From contig VDMD01000011.1 of NCBI GenBank assembly GCA_007026445.1, forward strand, positions 434,001-498,000: 64,000 nucleotides of DNA, read 5' to 3'. Origin of the DNA: Schizophyllum amplum. Taxonomy: Eukaryota > Basidiomycota > Agaricomycetes > Agaricales > Schizophyllaceae. The position numbers and the translations under genes are program-made. This document shows, piece by piece, positions 48,019 to 58,234 of this stretch (position 1 is the first letter of the stretch; every line of letters begins with the position of its first letter). Below the pieces are notes generated by a model. It worked only from the letters and a program-made list of their open reading frames with translations, was not told where the DNA came from and did not search any database.

Positions 48019-48470
48019 GGACCCCCGGCAATGCGCAGAGAGGTCCGATCCAAAAAGCGGTCTTTTCCGCCAATTTCGTCGCACGTAATTTTGGTCTTTT
48101 GGTATCTTCCGTCGCATTAGGATCTAACATGCTGCTGAAAACCATGCTTTTCGTCGCACCTAGGATCGGAGCTCGCTGGAGACGGACCTCAGGTGAAGCT
48201 GCACTGAGCCATCTCGTCTGCTGAGGCGGACGGGAAGCGGCCTTTGTGGGCGTTTGGGGGGTCTTCCATGGCGGGCCCCCCGAATTTGCTGCTGGTTCGT
48301 CGCACCACAGATCGGACGTGGCTTACAGCTACCTTCGAACGTCGCACACAGGATCAGACATGCGTCACATATGAGTGCTGAATCGTCGCATTGGGATTGA
48401 ACGTCGAGGGTTTTTGACGGTAGAAATCGTCGCACTAGGATCGGAGGTTTTGGGGAATTGCCGGGGGTCC
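48019..48470. mobile_element. Non-autonomous TIR DNA transposon (MITE-like), 452 bp
   Basis: Both ends carry the perfect 14 bp inverted repeat GGACCCCCGGCAAT, with an imperfect extension to about 33 bp (an 8 bp mismatch block, then TCCGATCC on each side). A 10 bp target-site duplication flanks it. It has no transposase. Inside are seven direct copies of a CGTCGCAYYAGGATCGGA-like motif. The element lies in the transporter pseudogene, whose intact paralogue is continuous at the site (31 bp aligning without a gap once the element and one duplication copy are removed). The 9-11 bp duplication suggests a Mutator-like mobiliser, but the end sequence does not settle the superfamily. Confidence 0.9.
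48077..48446 (+). repeat. Seven spaced copies of a CGTCGCA..GGATCGGA motif
   Basis: Copies start at 48077, 48110, 48152, 48298, 48340, 48384 and 48428, all on the plus strand; the first keeps only CGTCGCA. The best copies (48152, 48428) read CGTCGCA, one or two bases, then TAGGATCGGA. Spacing is irregular (33-146 bp), unlike a simple satellite or CRISPR array. Confidence 0.8.
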
Positions 48471-48480
48471 TCTGCAGACA
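48471..48480 (+). repeat. Right 10 bp target-site duplication
   Basis: TCTGCAGACA, matching 48009-48018. Confidence 0.88.
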
Positions 48481-48690
48481 CGCCTCGAGCTGCAGGAAAT
48501 AGGGGAGCCGCGCGAGCTCGGGCGTCCTCTCGTTAGACGTTATGTAAGGTCCCACGCGCCGATCTTGGAGTGGGTGACTTTGGCCTCTTCCTGCGCGGAC
48601 ATTCGCCGTGGCCGCCAGAATTCAGGTTGAGTTCTGATTTCTTGTGAGATCATATCCGTCGTAAATTCCATGAACGCAGGCAGGAACGAG

Positions 48691-49669
48691 CAAAGGAGGA
48701 GCGGTTGCGCTCGGACTATGGCAGTGCAATCATGCGGCCCGGTCACCGGTGTACGTGAGGCTCGAGCATACACGGCCAAAGCCGTTGAAAGCCCAACTTC
48801 CTAATTCGAAGACTAGCCAACACTTTGTCCGCAGGCTCCTCGCACTCGATCTCTCCTGGACCACCAATTGCCCTTCAAGCAGCAGAGCGCTCCTTCCGTG
48901 TGCTCATTGCGAAGCGCATTACCGCCGCTTGGGCTGCAGATGCGAAGCGACACCGCCATGGTCTTCTCCCGCTCGCCGACAAGTCATCGAAATCCATACA
49001 TACCCATTAACGGAAATTAACAGCTCCCATCCACCTACTCGCCTCCTCTGTATGACCCCTGCATGGCGCACTCGCCGAGCCCGAGTGCGGATCTTTTTGC
49101 GTGGTGGTGAGTTCGTCTCTGGATTGGATTTCCGCGTGCTTCTCTACCTCCCGCCTTACCCTACGAGTTCATTTCCCCTTCTCCCTCTCACTTTGTTATG
49201 CCCTCCTTGCCATTGTCCTCGTTGCATGCGCGCTTTTCCTCTCGCAAATCGCTACCCTGTTTGTTTGTCCGTCTGCATCTGCTGTGTGTTCATTTACAGA
49301 TATCCTATATTGTACTGCATCTGCGGACAAAGTGCAGCAATGGTTATGCAAACGTTCACCGCCGAACAAAGATGTACGTGTACATTTGACACGCTGGACT
49401 ATGATCCAAAGGCTCCCGGGGAACGGAAGATTATGTGGCGTTTAGGGCGCGTAGACTCCACGCTATAAGCGCTGCGCGCCTCGAGGCCTCGTTAAGCGCC
49501 CACTTAACAGCAGTGAGAAAACTGGGGTCACCGGCCTGCTCTTGACCATCGTGATATCTCGGGCCTTCAAAACATCGTCCAACCGCACTGCAAGTCACAA
49601 CTGCCGCTTCGACAGCCCTTCTGCATACGTACGGCGCAGCGATCTTGAATTGCCGCTCTTCCTTTCGAC
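48691..49669. other. Junction between duplicated units A and B
   Basis: About 48700-49250 matches neither unit by eye. From about 49256 it matches the upstream region of helicase A (37200 onward). A short plus-strand frame at 48825-49010 has no recognisable family. Confidence 0.5.
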
Positions 49670-52600
49670 ATGGCCTACGTTGAGGCCTTATTGCGAGGCG
49701 ACTACGATGAGGCGATAGATCGGTTGACACACTCTGCACTGGCGCGCAGTCCTGAGGCCTTAGTCTCGCAGCTGTTGCACACCGATATCCCGATAGCAGC
49801 CGTAGCGTTGGTCCTTGGCAGTGAGTATTCCAGTCCGTGTTGACACGCGTCTGCTCACCTGCTATAACACAGGAACGCCTTCTTTATGCGGATCGATTGT
49901 CAAGAACTTCCCCAAATCCCCCGCAGAGTATCTTCGCTCGACATACGCTGAGCTTGTGCCGATGCTGGCACGTTACTTTCATTTTGAACTTCATGTTCTG
50001 GAGGACGGGGTGCTGGCAGATGTCCAACTTGCGACAAACGTTCGGCAGGCCTTTGACATTCTCGTCAACGCCAAGATACCCGGAGCCGGAGCAGATCCCA
50101 ACTCCGACGACGAGGAGGGGCTTGAATACCCTGTCGCCAAAGTCAAGGGCACATTCAAACGCATCAAAAAGCGCAAAGAAACCCAGACACAAGTCTCTTT
50201 CGAAACTAAACCATTTCACGACCTTGGGCATTCCCCTCCTAGGTCGCGCGAGGACGCCGACAGGGTAGGGAAGGCCATGCTTGAAGAAGTCAAAACACTT
50301 CTGTCGGTTCGTACTGGTCACTGCACCAGCACATCGTTTGCATCACTGACTTTCAACAATAGTATCATCTAGGGTTCCTTCAGCTCCCGGCGACGACGAT
50401 GACGATTGAGGAAATCCTTCAAGAGCGCCTTTCCACGTCGGAGAAGCAGGCATCCGGAAAAGGATCGGAACGTGTCCCACCTTCATCCATCAGCTCAGTT
50501 GTCGCCAGTGCGACGCCACCGATCGCTGACCTTTCCGACGGTCAGGAATTGAGAGCGTGAGTGGCAGTGTGATAGTGACCATGCAACGTTCATGACTCTG
50601 GACAGGATGATCGAGTTCGACGTTCCGGAGGAGATGGGCGAATGGCACGTTTTCATGTCTACGCAGGCATATAAAGATATCAGAAACGCGCATCGCGGGG
50701 ACAAGAATCGGTATAGGATCATCGTCAAGAAGATTCAGTACGTGGCCACCGTCTTGACGTTGCATGGTCGACTCACGCACGTTTCTCGTAGGCAGCTGTC
50801 CATGGGCCACTTCTCAGGCGACAATCAGAAGCGTCTGACGAGGACATCGACCAAGGTGCCCATCTATGAAGCGAAGATGACGGGGGATAGCCGCCTCATC
50901 GTGCGTATGAATCTCTTGCCTTTGCTCGTCTGATTTTGATCGGTTACAGTATCAAGTCGATTGCGTCGCAGATCCGAAGGTGAGTGCCGCGTATTCGCTA
51001 AGAGCAACGTCCGACGGCGTTCTTATTGTTTATCAGCTTCCTGGCTTAGAACGTCAAGGTCGGTCGGTGTGAGGTCCTGAATGTATGCGCACTCATCATG
51101 ATCCACTATGCAGTCATCAAGCTCTACGGCGTCTACACTCACGCGCAGATGGACGACCGCCTGGGCCGCGTTTTCGATGCCGTTGGCAGGGAAGTTGGGA
51201 AGAAGGGTAGAGAGTATCAGCAGCGTTGTGTATACCGTCTTCCGCCCGCCGCCAAGGGGGACAAGGTCTTCGCTCCTGCGACGTTTCCGCTGACAGAGGA
51301 AAAGTCGCAGAACGAGTCTGAGGAAATTCATTTGGCAGCGGAGGACATGGAACGCGTGAGCATTTTCGTTTGGTCTGAACCCATCAACCGTCATGACGCG
51401 TATGTTCACCAGGTCCATGAACTCCTGACATTGGAGAAATACTTCCTGTTCTCTCAGGCAAGTCGCGCATGAGTTGTTCACTCTACCTCTACGATACTGA
51501 TCCATATCGACGTAGAACATCCTGAACTGTGAGCTTGACGATGACCATAGCTAATAATGCGAGTCTGATGGGTCCTATAGGCATCGTGGCTGATTTAGAT
51601 GTCGCACATGTATTCCATCTGTCGTGAGTGCACGCGTTCTACGCTGTAGACGACGTTGACCTTCTTGCGCAGGCAAAAAGAGCTCGAAATTGTTGGTCAT
51701 GTCGGTCCTTGTTACGTTCTTGGGCGCAGCGGGACTGGGTCAGTAGTCGACCTTGTTTAGCACTCGCCGATGTTGACCGGATTCGCACAGAAAGACCACG
51801 ACTATGCTGTTCAAGATGCTTGGCCTCGAGCGGTCGCAGCGTCTCAATGCGCAAGTCATAACGCGACGGCCTCGGCAGTTATTTGTAACACAATCGCACG
51901 TCCTCGTCGAGAAAGTCGAAGAGGCTTACAACAAGCTCGCCAAGTCCCTGGACATCGAGAACTGCACCAAAGAGGAGCTGAAGGCACTCGCGAAGAACCG
52001 GACCGATACGACCAGAGACCACCTCGTCAAGAACGACGACAAGAAGGACCAAGGCAAAACACTCCCGCAGCGCTTCAGCGAGCTCACGGACGACCACTTC
52101 CCGATGTTTGTGACGTACGACAGAGTGAGTGAAGCACGGACTAGCGAGATTTCTTAGGATCTTGACGTTCTCTCTAGCTCTGCCGCCTGATTGAGGGAGA
52201 TGATGCCGATCGCGCAAGCGAGGACGCCGTTGCCGATGCGGATGGTGGCACTGGCAGCTTAACGTCGCGTGTCATGAGGCGCAACGGTCGCCTGGTCACG
52301 TACGAGCTCTTCTTGACCGCGTACTGGCCGCATTTCTCTCAGAAGTTGATCAAAGGTCTGGGTAAGCAATTCTGTACTTCACATCGCTAGCACGTCTCAT
52401 CTTACGCCTCGCCCAGATGCGTCCCTTGTGTTCAGCGAGATCATGGGTATGCATATGAATTGTGAGGTCAATTTTCTGAAGTCAACGCTCCATTCAGGTG
52501 TCATCAAGGGATCCAAGGAGGCAAGCGCGCTGCCCTCTCGATACCTCGATCGAGAGGCCTATGAAGGTCTCAGCACTAGAAGACAGTCTACCTTCGCCAA

Positions 52601-55600
52601 CCGTCGAACCGTTGTCTACGACGTGTTCATGCAGTATATGAAGGAGAAGGCAGCGCGGGATGACTACGACGCGGCGGACAGGTAAATTTTTGATCACGCA
52701 CAAAATTGTTGATTCACTCCTGCGCCATACCAGGACACACAACATCCTACGCATTCTCCAGGACTACGGATTGAAGGGATCGAAGATCGACTACCTGTGC
52801 GTCTGCACACCGCGTTCCGTATACATCCAGAGATTGATGCCGCGATACGTGAAGCTACGTCGATGAAGTGCAAGACAATCTGCTCATAGACGCTTTGGGT
52901 GCGCTTTATTGTACACCCGTAAACCTGAGACTGACTGATAACGGTTTCGCACAGTCCTGCGCTACATAACTTCCAACCCGAACGGACTTTTCTGGGCAGG
53001 CGACACTGCTCAGACGATTTCCGTTGGCAGCGCTTTCCGCTTCAACGATCTGAAAGATTACCTTCACAGCCTGGAGAGGAAGCAAAGCTACACGATACAG
53101 AGGAAGGAACCGCGGAGCTTCCAGCTGACCACGAACTATAGGTCACACGGCGGGATCGTCGACTGCGCCCATTCTATCATCTGTTTGATCATGGAGTACT
53201 GGCCCGACAGTATCGACACGCTTGTTCGTGAAAGAGGGGAAGTCGCGGGTCCGAAGCCAGTTTTCCTTACCGGTCGAAGCGACGGTACGATGCGATACGA
53301 GCAGTTTGTTTTCACATCGTCGTGCGTGTTCTGTCGAGTGGATTGCGCTGCATATCCTGACTTCCGTGCTCAGCAGCACGGGAAACGCCATCGAGTTCGG
53401 AGCGAAACAATGCATGTCGGTCTTTCAGGGAGTTACAGAACATTGACGAGAATATTCTAGGCATCCTCGTGCGCCATGAGGAAGCTCGTCAAAATTTGCG
53501 CGAGGAGTTCGGCGACGAGATCGGCTTGATCATGTCAGTACATCTATTAGACTGGATACAGTCTGTTGATAAGTTCGGTGGCAGGACTCTCTATGAAAGC
53601 AAAGGCCTGGAGTTTGACGATGTACGTTTTCGCTTCAGTGAGGTTAGTTCCGCAGATTGACAAGATATCTTCAGGTCATGCTCTTCAACTTCTTCCAAGA
53701 TTCCTCTGTCGAAACGTCTCAATGGCGAGTCGTCCTCAATGCCTTGGACCCTGGTTGCGGGCTGCAGGTACCCGCACCGCGATTCGACGAGAACCTCCAT
53801 GCCGGGGTTTGTAGCGAAGTGAGTGGTCGTATTTGGTCGAAATATCTTCCTAACAAGTGATATAGCTGAAGTTCTTATATGTTGCAATAACAAGAGGTAG
53901 GAAGAACGTATGGATCGTCGATGCTTCGGATCGCGGGGAGCCCATGCGAGTGAGTGCTTCGAACAGAGTTCCAATCACCTGCGTATACATGAGAACAATC
54001 GCACAGATGCTCTTGACGTCCCGAGACCACGTGCAAAATCTGAGCCCTGACGACGTTCCTCGTCTCGCTGTTTCTTCGACGCAGGAAGAATGGAGAGAAG
54101 CCGCACTCGAATTCTTCAAGAGCGAGGTAGGGCGAGTCGACGGGTTCTGCGCTTGTTTCTGACCATCATCACAGAAGTATATCCAAGCAAAGATGTGTTA
54201 CCAGCGCGCAGGCCTTTCCACAGAAGCAGCAATCGCCCAGGCTCATCATCTAAGGCAACAGGCGGCTTTGAAGCCTTCCGTCGGATTCAAGAATGCGTTG
54301 ATCGAGCGCTATCAGGCCTTCGTGGAGGCAGCAAAGGCTTTTGTGGAGTGCGCCGCCATAGCACAACGTAACGGGCAGACTGAGCGGCAGGAGGCGTACT
54401 ACCGGGCGGCAGCCAAAGCGTACGTGGAAGCCGACGACCAAAGCGAAGCGGCGAAAGCTTTTATCAACGCTGGCGACTTTGCCGAAGGCGCAAAGCTGTA
54501 TCGCGATCTTGGCAACTTTGACGAGGTCATGAACACTGTTCAGACATACCGACCGCAAATCGACGAGACGTTGGCGGAGAAGTGGACGAATGTTTCTCGT
54601 CTTCATTACTTCCAGGTGAAAGACTTCGAGTACGTCCATGGTTTCTTCAGTCATCAGTCGGTCTTATATTGAAAATCGTCACAGGAAAGCGACGAACCTC
54701 TTCGACACGATAGATGACGCGCTTGAGTTTCTCGAGGAGACACCGTTCGACGTTGAGAAAGCATCGCTCCTGGAGTCTGTGGGCAACCTCTACGAGGCTG
54801 CTAAGCTATACCTGGACGACCGCCCTCTTCATGCTGTACATCTGTTCCTCAAGGACGTCGACAACAGCGAGTCTGTTGAACAGGGTTGGAGATGTGTTCT
54901 GGATGGTCTGTGGAAGGAGCTGGCATTCGAGGCCCGCGTGGATATCGCGAAAGCGAAACCCCTTGTTGCGGCTTACTTTCGGCAGTCTGCAGTATTCATC
55001 GAACAAGAACCTACGTCGCCCCGGACGGCTGAGGTCAATCGCTCTCGAACGGAGCAGAGACATATATTGATCATTTCTTTAGTTCCGCATGTTTCACGCT
55101 ATCGTTGAGCGAAAATCGCTGGCATTGCAATCTCTGGCGCGTTACTTCCTGATCAACGGAAATCCATCGGCAGCATTCAGAAGCATGCAGAGCATCTTTT
55201 CCCCTCAGCTTCCCAACATACGAGAGCTGCAAGAGGATGAGCTCACTGAAGTAATGTCGCTCTACAGAAACTATGTCCGCCTTCTGCACGACCTCGCCTT
55301 CGATCCGGCACCATGCGACAAGCCAAGCGTGCGCCGCATATTCGGCCTCCAACGCGCGGAGAACGGAAGAGCCTGCTTTGTTCCGCGTGACACCTTCTTA
55401 TACGAGAAGGTTTCGAACTTTGCACCCGCCGGTGCACAATTCACGGACGATGGTGTCACAGTCACCACTCAGCCTCTGACGCTATTGCTCTCCGTGTTAC
55501 TCCAGAACAGGTTGCACACATCGCTGATGGACGAGAACTACCGCTGCCAACACGCATCTGCCTTGCGTACCGTTTGTCTCACGTACACGCTTCGAGGCAG

Positions 55601-58024
55601 TTGTCACTCGTATAGATGCACACGCATCCATCCGGAGCCGTCCGCTTTAGATGCAGGCTGGTACAACCGTCAAGTACATCTTCATCTGCTGCAGATCTCC
55701 ATTCTGGACTACGACATCAAAGAGCTCGGAGATGACGACCGTTCTCGCTATCAACGGTAAGTACAGTCAATATTCTATCGCCACATGAATATTATCGATC
55801 TTTTCCGGGCAGATTCTGGATCAACAAGCTCTATGAAACCCTATACCCAGCCACTGTCAAACTCGGGACCGCGATCAGCCTGAGCAATGCCCTCATACCG
55901 GATGCGCCGAAATACTTTCAAATCGTCAAGTACTGGTGTCAGGACCTGCTCAGGTCGAATGGGAGCCCACAAATTCTGACGACGATCCTACGTGTCGCTC
56001 ATCTGAGCTTCACCTTCGATCGAAGTGATGCTCCGCGATACCTCTCAAATGCACCGGCGCTGGAGCATCTTCAGAAGAACGGCGCAAAGGAATATTTTAG
56101 AAACGGCCAGAGTATCATTTCACAGCTCCTCGTTGCACTTGAAGGGCAAGGCACACATTTCATCGAAGCTGGCGTGTCCGTATTTCGGTGAGTGCAGATT
56201 GAACGTTATGACTGCCCTTTGCTAACCGATCTCAAGGCAAATCATAGACGCGAGGCTGCCCATCGATATCAGCGCTCTGTGCCACTTCTGCGAATATCTG
56301 ACCGGCTGTTTCGTAGTCGGTCGAGCGCGGTCGGGATTCCATGATCTTACCCTTCCGAAGGGCTGGATAATAGGTTTGGTCGGTCCTTTCAAGAACCCGA
56401 AGTTCCAGCCGATCACCAAGACATTACCGGCCTTTGTGGAAGGCCTTGCCATCATGCTAGATGTTCTGTACAATGGGCTGGAGCGTAAGGCTTTTCAATA
56501 TCTGCGTAGTGTCATATCTATGTCTGACCCAGGTTTCAAGGCACCCGGCATCTACGCTTTGAAGGTGCAGAAATCTCCGAGAGCAATGTCATTCGCGGAG
56601 TGTTCATGGCAAGAATGTAAGTGACCATCCTGCAGACTGCGTCGTGACTGATGGTCATCATTAGCTGCCGCATGCTTTGTGCTGGTACGTCGCATTGTCT
56701 TTAAAAGGACTAATCCCTCACCTACGGACAGTGGGCTACAATTCTAGCAAGTGGTTTGATGAGCGGAAGGTTCGTGAAGACGTGACCGGCAGGATTATGA
56801 AGATCTTCGAGCGCCCACATGCCAAGAATCAGGTTATCGAACCGTAAGTTTCAAGGTTGTCGCGCTTCAATCCTCTCGCAGGCTTACTCGGTTTCGTAGA
56901 TACTTGCGTGCCCGCCACTGGTCGGACTTGAGGGGAGCTTACCAAGACAGCGCGAAGGATCAGCTCATGGACGAAGTGGTCACGCTGAAGCTCCAGAAGA
57001 CTCCTGCTCCGGTAATTCAGGTGCCAGGCTTTCCTCGTCAGGTTGTGTTCAAGACCGTCTCCGCGATCCCGACACTTCTCGGACACCAGTTCTTCGTCGC
57101 CTCCGCTTTGCACGCAGCCGCAGGCGTGTTCATACCTGCATCGCAGAAAACTCCCATGCAGGGGCAGGCTTCTGTTGCCGCAAGCGTCACAGTTCCTGGA
57201 AGAGACGCGACAGGACACCAGGCTCCACCTAGCGTGGAGGATGCGGTGGTGGCTTCTGAGCTGCAGGATACCGAGCCAGCGCGTTCACCGCCAACTGCTG
57301 TCCAGAAGGTGATCGCTTACCGCCTGATTTGCATGCATCGACGCAGGGCGAGGCGGTGGGAAGCCTCCCGGACGCACGCAGCATGCGTTCTTCAAGCAGG
57401 CTATCGTAGGCTCGTCGCATTTCGATCCCTGTCAGGTCTCGGCCGAACGCGCCAGGATATGTTCGCGACCTGCGTGGCTGAGTCGCGCCACAAGATAGCA
57501 TGGCCCAGTCGGCGCTCTAGAATTCTGTACTTCGGCGCTCTTCCTCACATCCTCACCGCCCTTGACGTCGTCACAACCTACCTGGAGTCTGTGAAGGGGA
57601 AAGTCAAGCAGGAGTTCGCCCAGCTCGTTGATCACCAGGAACTCGACGCCATCAGCGACAAACTGACGGACGTGAAGTGAGTCGTTTACTTTGTACTTAT
57701 ACGCTTTCAAGCGCAGTGACTGACGTTTCTCTGTGTAGTACGGCTCTAAGGCAGGTCAAGCTGTCTATGGCAGCCCTGCGGCCCCAGAAGGCGACGTACA
57801 GCGGAGCGGACTGCGTCGTGCTGCTGAAACAACATACGGCCAAACTCGTCGCGCTTGCGGAGCGTCTGACTCCCGGCGGTCGTCTTGCCATCGAGTACGA
57901 CCTCGAGATGGCGGTTGCCAGCGTGCTGGAGTACGAGGAACGAAAGAGGAATAAGCTGGAGGCGGAGCTGAAGAAGGAGAAGCCGGTCTTGAACACGTAC
58001 GACGACGAGTACGAGGAATACTGA
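49670..58024 (+). CDS. TRANK1-like superfamily-1 (UvrD-type) helicase, copy B
   Basis: Tandem paralogue of copy A with the same exon plan and similar length. ATG 49670 gives MAYVEALLRGDYDEAIDRLT. Helicase motifs are intact: Walker A GRSGTGKTTTM (intron-split), YVDEVQDNLLIDAL, GLFWAGDTAQTISVGSAFRF, TTNYRSHGGIVDC, YESKGLEFDDV, YVAITRGRKNVWIVD. TPR-like repeats (ERQEAYYRAAAKAYVEADDQ), the IQ-like segment (THAACVLQAGYRRLVAFRS) and a C-terminus ending YDDEYEEY follow. One intron uses a GC donor (53412) where copy A uses GT. The middle linker (TVPGRDATGHQAPPSVEDA) has diverged most from copy A. No stop or frameshift was found in the exons checked. Nucleic-acid unwinding is inferred from the motifs; biological role unknown. 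Confidence 0.87.
51894..51999 (+). repeat. 106 bp segment identical to helicase copy A
   Basis: Identical to 39898-40003; see that entry. Confidence 0.9.
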
Positions 58025-58234
58025 TAGGTGTTGGACGACGTGTGTTGGACTTGATCTAGTGAATCTTGCATGTATAGTTTTCTTGCCAGGGCAGACATCG
58101 CTTCGTACCTAAGTACAGCATCACAGTAAGCAAAGCCCTGTCTGCAGTCCTCGCACTTTGAACACCTTTTCATTTGACCGCCTCCATATGAGCACCCTGC
58201 TCATATGAAGATCTTGTTTACATGAAAGCCCTCT

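Larger units (their letters stand above)
46517..48690 (-). pseudogene. ABC transporter pseudogene (unit A copy)
   Basis: Decayed paralogue of the intact transporter at 58235-61753. Recognisable pieces on the minus strand are the N-terminal region (EEAKVTHSKIGAWDL and LARLPYFLQLEACLQ), the transmembrane region (FNDAAVQTQLQQSVAPNSRT followed by TIAWNTVTTALNIFSTVLRL), a YIRTEGLTEAVSST block in another frame, and a linker resembling SLPAYLKP. The Walker A region near 46540 has lost bases, and the whole C-terminal ATPase half (signature, Walker B, H-loop) is absent. Frameshifts separate the pieces and a 452 bp transposon interrupts the N-terminal exon. It cannot encode a working transporter; transcription is not excluded. 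Confidence 0.88.
37200..48700. repeat. Tandem segmental duplication, unit A
   Basis: Unit A holds helicase gene A (+) and the decayed ABC transporter (-), in the same order and orientation as unit B (about 49250-61900). Homology covers exons, many introns, the helicase promoter and the transporter upstream region (GATCAT-TCCGTCGT word near 48650 and 61855). Divergence is moderate and uneven. Edges are judged by eye. Confidence 0.8.

Noticed and set aside
48077..48446. Possible CRISPR-like array from the CGTCGCA repeats
   Set aside because: Spacing is irregular, the repeat is short and degenerate, the host is a eukaryote, and the copies lie wholly within a bounded transposon.
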